Below are positions 53,045-61,087 of a stretch of 64,000 nt of DNA, piece after piece. The notes below the pieces were generated by a model. That model was given only the letters and a program-made list of their open reading frames with translations. It was not told where the DNA came from and did not search any database. The position numbers and the translations under genes were made by a program. This DNA is from an uncultured Alphaproteobacteria bacterium (GTDB lineage Bacteria > Pseudomonadota > Alphaproteobacteria > Rhodobacterales > Rhodobacteraceae), in NCBI GenBank assembly GCA_902625475.1, contig CACOBR010000004.1, forward strand, positions 25,919-89,918, given 5' to 3'. The stretch's first letter is position 1. Every line of letters starts with the position of its first letter.

Positions 53045-54685
53045 ATGTTGAGATTTCCAATTTGGAAAATTATAATTATTTTGTTTCCCTGTCTTTGGGG
53101 AGTATATAGTTTTTCCCCACATTTCTTTTATTCGCAAGTTGAAAAATATAATGACTTCAAGAAAACTGAAAATTTAAAAACTGAAAACCAACCCCCAGAA
53201 AAGTTATTATGGTATGATTGGGCACCTTCTAACCTAGTAAATTTAGGCCTTGATTTGAGGGGTGGAGCCCACGTACTTGTAGAAGTAAATTTGGAAGATG
53301 TATATTCAGAAAGGCTATTAAATTTTTGGCCAGAAATTAGAAAAACTTTAAGGACAATTAGAGGTGATGTTGGGTCATTTACTCAAAATTTATCTGATGA
53401 TGATAATAGTTTAATAGTAAAAATAAGTAAAAAAAGTGGAATAAGCAATGCTATTTCAATTTTAAGCAATCAAATATCACCCAGTAATAAAGTTTTAAAT
53501 TTTTCTAAATTTGAAGAAAATAAGATCAAAGTTTCTTTTAATCAGCAAGAAAAAAACAAAATTGATAAACAAACCATGGATCAGTCTTTAGAAATTATAA
53601 GAAGAAGAGTAGATGAAGCTGGAACTAGAGAACCTACAATTCAAAAGCAAGGAGATAGAAGAATTGTAATCCAAGTACCTGGATTAGGTTCTGCAGAAGA
53701 ATTATTACAGTTAATAGGAAAAACAGCTAAGCTTACTTTTCATCAAGTTATAAACAATAATGTTTCTTGTGAAAAAAAACCATCAAGTAGAAATATTATA
53801 GTACCAAATATTGATGACATAAATAGCTGTTTAGAATTAGAAAAGAGATTTGTTGTTTCAGGTTCACAATTAACAAATGCTCAACCCTCTTTTGATCAAA
53901 ATAACAGACCGGCAGTTTCCTTTCAATTTAATCCGGTTGGAGGCAGAAAATTTGGTGATTACACGAAAAATAATATAGGAAATCCATTTGCTATAGTTTT
54001 GGATAGTCAAGTCATATCAGCACCAATTATTCAAAGTCACATTCCTGGAGGTTCAGGTATAATCACTGGTGATTTTACAGTAGAGGAAAGCAACCGCTTA
54101 GCAATACTCCTTAGAGCTGGAGCTCTTCCTGCTTCTATTAAAGTTCTAGAACAAAGAACTGTAGGTCCAGAACTAGGAGCAGATAGCATCCAATCAGGAA
54201 AAATTGCAGCAATAATATCGGGATTATTAGTTTTATTTTTTATGTTCTTTTCTTATGGTTTATTTGGTTTATTTGCAAACATTGGCTTAATTTTTAATAT
54301 TTCACTAATATTTTCAATAATGGCCTACTTTTCTGCTACACTTACTCTGCCTGGAATTGCTGGAATTGTTTTAACCATTGGAATGGCAGTAGATGCAAAT
54401 GTTTTAATTTTTGAACGAATAAAAGAGGAAATAAAGACAAATAAAAGTCTTTATAGGGCAATTGAGTTAGGTTATGAAAAAGCACTCACTTCTATTATAG
54501 ATGCTAATGTAACCACATTTATTGCAGCTTTAATTTTATTTATACTTGGATCCGGTCCTATTAAGGGTTTTTCTGTAACACTTGGAATTGGTATTGTTAC
54601 TTCAGTATTCACAGCAGTTTATTTAACGAGATTATTGATTTCTTTTTACTTTAATGTAACCAAACCCAAAGTTCTAAATTTTTAA
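53045..54685 (+). CDS. secD: Protein translocase subunit SecD
   Basis: This 546-residue protein has an N-terminal helix, a large periplasmic part with LGLDLRGGAHVLVEV and RRRVDEAGTREPTIQKQG, and the C-terminal six-helix RND-like domain with VLTIGMAVDANVLIFERIKEE. It uses the proton gradient to help pull proteins across the membrane. Length and motifs are normal for alphaproteobacteria. Confidence 0.95.
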   Translation: MLRFPIWKIIIILFPCLWGVYSFSPHFFYSQVEKYNDFKKTENLKTENQPPEKLLWYDWAPSNLVNLGLDLRGGAHVLVEVNLEDVYSERLLNFWPEIRKTLRTIRGDVGSFTQNLSDDDNSLIVKISKKSGISNAISILSNQISPSNKVLNFSKFEENKIKVSFNQQEKNKIDKQTMDQSLEIIRRRVDEAGTREPTIQKQGDRRIVIQVPGLGSAEELLQLIGKTAKLTFHQVINNNVSCEKKPSSRNIIVPNIDDINSCLELEKRFVVSGSQLTNAQPSFDQNNRPAVSFQFNPVGGRKFGDYTKNNIGNPFAIVLDSQVISAPIIQSHIPGGSGIITGDFTVEESNRLAILLRAGALPASIKVLEQRTVGPELGADSIQSGKIAAIISGLLVLFFMFFSYGLFGLFANIGLIFNISLIFSIMAYFSATLTLPGIAGIVLTIGMAVDANVLIFERIKEEIKTNKSLYRAIELGYEKALTSIIDANVTTFIAALILFILGSGPIKGFSVTLGIGIVTSVFTAVYLTRLLISFYFNVTKPKVLNF

Positions 54686-54694
54686 GGATTATTT

Positions 54695-55675
54695 ATGAGG
54701 TTACGATTAGTACCTAGCAACACGAAGATTAATTTTTTTGGAAAATCCAAATTGGCAATTTGGGCATCAGTCACTGCCGTCTTTATTTCTATAATTTTTT
54801 ATCTAATAAATGGACTAAATTATGGAATAGATTTTCGAGGTGGTACAATGTTGATGATTAAAACATCTGATACTACCTCAATTCAAAAAATCAGAAAATC
54901 TTTAAATAGTTTAGATTTAGGTGATACCGTAGTTACAAAGATTTCTGATCCAGCAGATACATTGATAGGTTCACCAAAACAAATGTTTTTAATAAAAATT
55001 GAACAACAAGGAAACGATGAAGAAGTTCAAAACAATATGATAATAGGAGTTAAAGAAACTTTAAAAAGAGATATTGGTGAAATTTCTTTTTTACAAACGG
55101 AAAGTGTAGGATCAAAGATCTCTGATGAGCTTATTAAAAAAGCAATATTGGCAGTTTGTTTAGCTGTTTTTGCAGTACTCTTTTATATTTGGATACGCTT
55201 TGAGTGGCAGTTCTCATTAGGTGCTGTTCTTGCATTAATTCATGATGTAATAATTACAATTGGGATATTTTCAATCATTGGATTAGAGTTTAACCTATCC
55301 ATCATTGCAGCACTTTTGACTATAGTAGGTTATTCACTCAATGATACAGTTATAGTTTTTGATAGAATAAGAGAGAACTTAAAAAAATATCAGTCAGTGA
55401 AATTGATAGACGTTTTAAATAAATCTATTAATGAAACTTTGAGTAGGACAATAATAACTTCATTAACAACTTTACTGGCTCTTTTAGCTTTATTTATCTT
55501 TGGTGGGGAAGTAATAAGGGGATTTACCTTCGCTATGATATGGGGAGTTTTGATTGGAACTTATTCTTCCATATTTATCGCATCTTCTATATTGCTAAAG
55601 CTTGGTGTCAAAAGAGATTGGAATAATAAAAATACTGGAAACCCAGGTACTAATTATAGCAACTTTGATAATTAG
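54695..55675 (+). CDS. secF: Protein translocase subunit SecF
   Basis: This 326-residue partner of SecD has FYLINGLNYGIDFRGGTML at the N-terminus and TIVGYSLNDTVIVFDRIREN in the fourth/fifth helix region, the SecF signature. It starts nine bases after SecD, so the two are made together. Confidence 0.95.
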   Translation: MRLRLVPSNTKINFFGKSKLAIWASVTAVFISIIFYLINGLNYGIDFRGGTMLMIKTSDTTSIQKIRKSLNSLDLGDTVVTKISDPADTLIGSPKQMFLIKIEQQGNDEEVQNNMIIGVKETLKRDIGEISFLQTESVGSKISDELIKKAILAVCLAVFAVLFYIWIRFEWQFSLGAVLALIHDVIITIGIFSIIGLEFNLSIIAALLTIVGYSLNDTVIVFDRIRENLKKYQSVKLIDVLNKSINETLSRTIITSLTTLLALLALFIFGGEVIRGFTFAMIWGVLIGTYSSIFIASSILLKLGVKRDWNNKNTGNPGTNYSNFDN

Positions 55676-55787
55676 ATCTTATCTGCTATTTATTATAAAT
55701 AATTTTTTAATTGGTTGAATTTTAATTTTAGATTTGTAATATACGATTCAATTTTCAATTTTTTTCCAAATTTAGTTAGAGGTTATA

Positions 55788-56390
55788 ATGAGTTTTACTT
55801 TACCAGATCTACCATACAGTCACGATTCACTAGATAAACTAGGAATGAGTAAAGAAACATTAGAGTTCCACCATGATTTGCATCATAAAGCATATGTTGA
55901 TAATGGAAATAAACTTATAGCTGGAACTGAGTGGGAAAATAAGTCTGTTGAAGACATTATATCAGGTACATATAATAATACTTCAGTAGCTCAAAATGGT
56001 ATATTTAATAATGCTTCTCAACACTGGAATCATTGCCAATTTTGGGAGATGATGGGTCCTAACGGAAAAACAATACCGTCCAGCTTGGAAAAAAGTATTG
56101 TTGAAAATTTTGGATCTGTTGAAAAATTTAAAGAAGAATTTACTGCTGCTGGTATTGGACAGTTTGGTTCTGGTTGGTGTTGGCTAGTTCAAGAAGGAGA
56201 TGGATCACTAAAAGTGACTAAAACTGAGAATGGAGTTAACCCAATTTGCTTTAATCAAAATGCATTGCTAGGTTGTGATGTTTGGGAGCATTCATATTAC
56301 ATTGATTTCAGAAATAAAAGACCAGCTTACCTTTCTAATTTTCTTGAAAACCTAGTTGATTGGGAAAATGTGGCCTCGCGCTTAAAATAA
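55788..56390 (+). CDS. sodB: Iron superoxide dismutase
   Basis: This 200-residue Fe/Mn-type dismutase has metal ligands His28 (EFHHDLHH), His82 (QHWNH), Asp164 and His168 (GCDVWEHSYY). Gln78 just before HWNH is the position that marks iron-type enzymes. AGAGG precedes the ATG. A promoter-like TTGAAT (55715-55720) and TAATAT (55737-55742) with 16-base spacing lies upstream, suggesting its own transcript apart from secDF. Confidence 0.9.
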   Translation: MSFTLPDLPYSHDSLDKLGMSKETLEFHHDLHHKAYVDNGNKLIAGTEWENKSVEDIISGTYNNTSVAQNGIFNNASQHWNHCQFWEMMGPNGKTIPSSLEKSIVENFGSVEKFKEEFTAAGIGQFGSGWCWLVQEGDGSLKVTKTENGVNPICFNQNALLGCDVWEHSYYIDFRNKRPAYLSNFLENLVDWENVASRLK

Positions 56391-56397
56391 TCTATCT

Positions 56398-57309
56398 TTG
56401 AATCTTAGACCCTTTTTATTAGTTACTTTAGCCTGTATTATTTGGGGGCTATCACCTCTTTTTTATAGATTATTAGGTGATGTTGATCCTAAAGTTATAA
56501 TGTCATTTCGTGTGATCTTTTCATTATTTTTTTTATGTTTTTTTCTTTACTTTTTTAATAGTGGCAAGAAATTTATTAAAATAAAAAAGTATCTTAACTC
56601 TTTTGGGCTGATCTTATTAGCTAGCTTAATGATTGGGATAAATCAGTACGGATTTATTTATTCAATAAGTATCAATGAGGTTTTACAGGCATCTTTTGCA
56701 TATTATTTATTCCCATTACTTGCTATATTTTTTGGCTTTGTTTTCTTTAAGGAGAGTTTTACTAAAATCCAATTTATTGCAGTTTTTTTTGCATTTTTTG
56801 CGATATTTTTATTATCTTTAGGCTTAAATTCTATTCCTTTGATATCTATTATCATGGGTGTAACTTTTGCAATTTATGGAATGATTAAAAAAAAAATGGA
56901 TCTAAATCCGCTTAAAACTGTATTTATCGAGATTGCTTTATTAAGTCCCCTTGCTTTAGCCTTCTTGTTATTTATTTTTAAAAAAAATCCAGAGCAAATA
57001 AATTCTTTAAATAGTTATAACTATTTTTTACTATTGCTTTCTGGGTTAATTACAGCCTTACCATTATGGTTGTTTTCTGTTTCATCTCAACAAATGAGGT
57101 ATTCAACCTTAGGTATGATTAATTATCTAAATCCCACTTTACAGTTTTTGGTAGCAGTAATTATTTTTTTTGAGCCATTTAATAATTTGCATTTATTTAG
57201 CTTCATTTTTATATGGTCTGGTTTACTTCTTTATTCATATGATTCAATTAAACCTTCTTTTTTTAAATCAAAAAAAATTTCATCTACTGACTCACAAATT
57301 TTAAAATAA
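56398..57309 (+). CDS. EamA/RarD family membrane transporter
   Basis: This 303-residue protein has ten hydrophobic segments in two EamA repeats (CIIWGLSPLFYRLLGDVDP in the first; MINYLNPTLQFLVAVIIFFEP in the second) as in RarD-type permeases of the drug/metabolite transporter superfamily. It starts with TTG 56398, eight bases after sodB. Its last 79 bases are overlapped by the convergent LOG gene. Substrate unknown. Confidence 0.85.
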   Translation: MNLRPFLLVTLACIIWGLSPLFYRLLGDVDPKVIMSFRVIFSLFFLCFFLYFFNSGKKFIKIKKYLNSFGLILLASLMIGINQYGFIYSISINEVLQASFAYYLFPLLAIFFGFVFFKESFTKIQFIAVFFAFFAIFLLSLGLNSIPLISIIMGVTFAIYGMIKKKMDLNPLKTVFIEIALLSPLALAFLLFIFKKNPEQINSLNSYNYFLLLLSGLITALPLWLFSVSSQQMRYSTLGMINYLNPTLQFLVAVIIFFEPFNNLHLFSFIFIWSGLLLYSYDSIKPSFFKSKKISSTDSQILK

Positions 57310-57806
57310 TTTGTTGACTCTTTTTCTAAGAAACCGTCTTTGATGATTTGATTGAATGAAAGAATTAAATTATCCCAATAGCCTAATACATTAAGTAAAT
57401 AAATTGGTTTATTGTGTAATCCAAGCTGTTTCCAAGTAATCATTTCGAAAAGCTCTTCAAGAGTACCTATACCACCGGGTAGGGCAATAATCATATCAGA
57501 ATTCATATACATTACTTTTTTTCTTTCATGCATATCTTCAGTTATAACGTAATTAGAAATATTTTCTTTTCCTTGTTCTTTTTTGGTAAGAATATGAGGC
57601 ATAACGCCAAGGATTCTTCCATTATTTTTTCTACAAGACTCCGCCAAAACCCCCATAATTCCAATATTACCACCACCATATACTAACTTTAAATTATTTC
57701 GTGCAATAATCTCACCTAAAATTTTGGCATTCTTGGCATATTCGGTTGATACCCCTAATCTTGAACCACAATAAATACAAATTGATTTAATTTTTTTTTT
57801 TGACAT
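57231..57806 (-). CDS. LOG family Rossmann protein (cytokinin-type phosphoribohydrolase)
   Basis: This 191-residue protein matches the TIGR00730/LOG family: YCGSRLG, YGGGNIGIMG, HERKKVMYMNSDMIIALPGGIGTLEE with the catalytic PGGxGTxxE. LOG proteins cleave nucleoside 5'-monophosphates to base and ribose 5-phosphate. I start at ATG 57806 with AAGGA nine bases upstream; a longer frame from 57842 looks unneeded. Its C-terminus overlaps the convergent transporter gene by 79 bases. Confidence 0.9.
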   Translation of the reverse strand: MSKKKIKSICIYCGSRLGVSTEYAKNAKILGEIIARNNLKLVYGGGNIGIMGVLAESCRKNNGRILGVMPHILTKKEQGKENISNYVITEDMHERKKVMYMNSDMIIALPGGIGTLEELFEMITWKQLGLHNKPIYLLNVLGYWDNLILSFNQIIKDGFLEKESTNYFKICESVDEIFFDLKKEGLIESYE

Positions 57807-57893
57807 AATTTTAATTCCTTTTCTATTTACTGTAACAGTCATCTTGTGGTTAAATCTAGTAATAAGGATTTTTTTGCTATTTAAAATTAAATT

Positions 57894-59231
57894 ATGAATA
57901 AAATTATTTTTAAATTAGGTTGGCCAGGTGCTTTAATAGTTTTAGTTGGGTCACTTTCACTTGGAATTTATGCAATAGTTAATCAATCTTTTGTAGAAAA
58001 AGAAATACAAAATAACATCGTATCAGCTGAAGAAGAAATATCAAAGAGTATTTCTGAAGAACAAAAAGTTGACAATAATTCAAATAAAGATAATCAGCCG
58101 GATACAAAAAAAACATCGAATGGTGAAGAAATAAAAGTAGAAAATTCTTCTGATGATGTTTCTAAAAATAACGTCGCAGAAACAAAGAATTCTACAAAAA
58201 AAAGTGTAATTGAACAAATAGATAAAGAAAACATTCAAGTAAACAATGATTCATTACTTGAAAAAGAAAAAGAAATTGACAAAAAAAATAAGCAACAAAC
58301 TTTGTTCCAAAATCAAGATAATTCAGAAGATAAAACTTTAACAATTAATGAAGCAACGATTAAAGAAGTGGACAAAGAAGAAACTAAAGTTGATATTCTA
58401 AGAGTAGATGAAAGTGGAATAACAATAATTGCAGGTAGTGCTGACCCCTCAACTACTGTTGAAGCTAAAATAAATAATCAAACTATTGGTAAATCTGAAG
58501 TTAATCAAGATGGAGAATTTGTTATAACAGGAGAAGTTTCATCATCTAATCAACCTCAAGAACTTCAAATAATTACTAAAGAAGAAAAAACAAAAAAAAT
58601 AGTAAGTAAAGAACCTGTAGAAAATGAAGGAGATTGGGTTTATGAAACAAAAAGTTTTATTATTTTACCAGGAATAATTAAAAATAATAACGATAATGAA
58701 ATTGAAAATGAACGATTAGATGACGTTCGAATTTTTGAGGTTCAGCAGACAGATATTTTACTCAAAGAAGAATTTAAAAATATAAATGTTGAGAAGTTAA
58801 CTTTAGATAGAATTAAGTACTCTGAGAATGGAACGGCAATTCTTTATGGTAGAGCTAGGACTGATATGAATGTCATGGTTTACCTAAACAATCAATTTAA
58901 GATGAAAACAATCCCTGGAAAAGATGGAAGTTGGGATGTAGATTTGGGTGTTATTCCACCTGGTATATATAAACTAAGAATAGATGAGACCACAGTAAAC
59001 GGTGATGTCAAATTTAGAATTGAAACTCCTTTTAAGCAAGAAACTAAAGAATTATTAGATAAAATGTTTACTAAAGCAATAACTGTACAACCGGGTAACA
59101 GTTTATGGCGTATTGCAAGGCGGATTTATGGTAGGGGAATTATGTATTTAGATATATATAATAAAAACAGCCATCTTATTAAGGACCCAGACCTCATATA
59201 TCCTGGGCAGATTTTTTCACTATTAGATTAG
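57894..59231 (+). CDS. Membrane-anchored LysM domain protein
   Basis: This 445-residue protein has an N-terminal anchor (about 8-29), a long acidic Lys/Glu/Asn-rich linker (about 35-165), beta domains (about 165-215 and 310-350) and a C-terminal LysM domain (about 396-444; VQPGNSLWRIARRIYGRG and IYPGQIFSLL) that should bind peptidoglycan. A gene of this layout next to LOG and an Atm1-type ABC transporter is a common alphaproteobacterial arrangement. Its role is probably in envelope organisation. Confidence 0.85.
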   Translation: MNKIIFKLGWPGALIVLVGSLSLGIYAIVNQSFVEKEIQNNIVSAEEEISKSISEEQKVDNNSNKDNQPDTKKTSNGEEIKVENSSDDVSKNNVAETKNSTKKSVIEQIDKENIQVNNDSLLEKEKEIDKKNKQQTLFQNQDNSEDKTLTINEATIKEVDKEETKVDILRVDESGITIIAGSADPSTTVEAKINNQTIGKSEVNQDGEFVITGEVSSSNQPQELQIITKEEKTKKIVSKEPVENEGDWVYETKSFIILPGIIKNNNDNEIENERLDDVRIFEVQQTDILLKEEFKNINVEKLTLDRIKYSENGTAILYGRARTDMNVMVYLNNQFKMKTIPGKDGSWDVDLGVIPPGIYKLRIDETTVNGDVKFRIETPFKQETKELLDKMFTKAITVQPGNSLWRIARRIYGRGIMYLDIYNKNSHLIKDPDLIYPGQIFSLLD

Positions 59232-59300
59232 AATTTTTTATCGCTTTTTTTTAAATCACCTTACATCTCAGTTAATTTAATCATTTAGATTTTGGAATAT

Positions 59301-61085
59301 ATGGATCTATACATTATAAAAAAAATAATCCCTTTTTTGTGGCCAAAGAATAATGTGTGTTTTCGTGTAAGGGTTTTAATTTCCTTTTTCTCTCTTATTT
59401 TTGCCAAAATTTTTACTGTTTTAATCCCGATAAGTTTGATTTGGGTTGTAGATTCATTTGACTTAAAAACAGAAAAAATAGGTGAATTTTCTCTTTTTAT
59501 TTTTGGTTCGCTAGGGCTTATTGTCATCTATAATTTGTTTAGGATTTTAAGTGTAGGTTTTACTCAGTTAAGAGACGCTGTTTTTGCTTTAGTTGGACAA
59601 AATGCGTTAAGACAGATTGCAGTAAAAGCTTTTAGCCATATACATTCGCTTTCTCTCGGCTTTCATTTAACTAGAAAAACTGGAGCAATTAGTAGAATTG
59701 TAGAGAGAGGTATAATTGGAACTGAGTTCTTATTACGTTTTTTATTTTTCAATATTGTTCCATTAATTTTTGAATTTGTTTTAGTTATAGTTATTCTAAT
59801 TTTTAAATTTGATATATTTTATACAGCCATTATTTCTTTATGCTTAATTCTTTATTCCTATTTTACATTTAAGATTACTGAGTGGAGAGTTTTAATACGA
59901 AAAAAAATGAATGAGTTTGATTCTGATTCAAATCAAAAAGCAATAGATGGTCTTTTGAATTATGAGACTGTTAAGTATTTCAATGCTGATAAATATGAAA
60001 TGGATCGTTACAACGAGTCTAGATTAAAATATCAAAAAGCTGCAGTAAAAACAAGCATAACACTAGCATTCTTAAATTTGGTTCAAACTATAATCATTAC
60101 ACTTGGACTAATGGTAATTATGATTTTCTCAATGAGAGAAGTATACAACGGGAACTTAACAATTGGCTCATTTGTAGGGTTAAATGCTATTATCATTCAA
60201 CTTAGTATGCCCTTAAATTTTCTTGGCTCTATATATAGGGAAATAAGACAGGCCCTAGTTGATTTAGAATCGATGTTTGAAATATTAAAACAAAAAGTAG
60301 ATATCAAAGATAAAAAAAATGCAAAACCGTTAAAAATCTCTAAAAGTAATATTGAATTTAGGGATGTTTGTTTTTTCTATAATACTGATAGAGTTATATT
60401 ACAAAAATTTTCATTAAAAGTTTTTAGGGGTAATCAAATTGCAATTGTTGGAAGAACTGGTTGTGGAAAATCAACTATTGGAAGATTACTATTCAGATTT
60501 TATGATCCTAAAAAGGGGAGTATTCTTATTGATGAACAGGATATTAAGAATGTGACTCTCAATTCGATACACCAAAACGTAGGTATAGTACCTCAAGATA
60601 CTGTATTATTTAATGACACCATACTTTATAATATTAAATATGGAAATCAAAATGCTGACTTTAATGAAATACAATCTGCCACGAAATCTGCATGCATTGA
60701 GGATTTTATTAATAAATTGCCTAATGGATATGATACGATAGTAGGTGAAAGGGGTTTAAAACTTTCGGGTGGTGAAAAACAAAGAATTGGGATAGCTCGT
60801 ACTATTTTGAAAGAGGCTCCAATAATTTTGTTAGATGAATCTACTTCATCTCTAGATTATACAACCGAGAAAAAAATTCTTACTAATCTAAAAAAGGATA
60901 AAAAAAATTCTACTATGATAATCATATCTCATAGGCTTTCAGCAATTACGGATGTAGATAAAATTATTGTTTTAGATGCAGGAAAAATTGTCGAACAGGG
61001 AACACATTTAGAACTTATGAATAATAAAAAAGAATATTTTCGATTATGGCAAAATCAAGATGTTGAATTGTTAAATCAGAATTAA
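59301..61085 (+). CDS. ABC exporter of the Atm1/heavy-metal tolerance type
   Basis: This 594-residue half-transporter has an N-terminal six-helix membrane domain and a C-terminal ATPase with Walker A GRTGCGKST, signature LSGGEKQRIGIARTI, Walker B IILLDESTSSLD and the HRLSAITDVD switch. NYETVKYFNADKYEMDRY in the membrane domain is typical of Atm1/HMT-type exporters of glutathione-linked compounds. I start at ATG 59301; TTG 59292 is also in frame. It ends two bases from the convergent RND gene. Confidence 0.9.
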   Translation: MDLYIIKKIIPFLWPKNNVCFRVRVLISFFSLIFAKIFTVLIPISLIWVVDSFDLKTEKIGEFSLFIFGSLGLIVIYNLFRILSVGFTQLRDAVFALVGQNALRQIAVKAFSHIHSLSLGFHLTRKTGAISRIVERGIIGTEFLLRFLFFNIVPLIFEFVLVIVILIFKFDIFYTAIISLCLILYSYFTFKITEWRVLIRKKMNEFDSDSNQKAIDGLLNYETVKYFNADKYEMDRYNESRLKYQKAAVKTSITLAFLNLVQTIIITLGLMVIMIFSMREVYNGNLTIGSFVGLNAIIIQLSMPLNFLGSIYREIRQALVDLESMFEILKQKVDIKDKKNAKPLKISKSNIEFRDVCFFYNTDRVILQKFSLKVFRGNQIAIVGRTGCGKSTIGRLLFRFYDPKKGSILIDEQDIKNVTLNSIHQNVGIVPQDTVLFNDTILYNIKYGNQNADFNEIQSATKSACIEDFINKLPNGYDTIVGERGLKLSGGEKQRIGIARTILKEAPIILLDESTSSLDYTTEKKILTNLKKDKKNSTMIIISHRLSAITDVDKIIVLDAGKIVEQGTHLELMNNKKEYFRLWQNQDVELLNQN

Positions 61086-61087
61086 TT

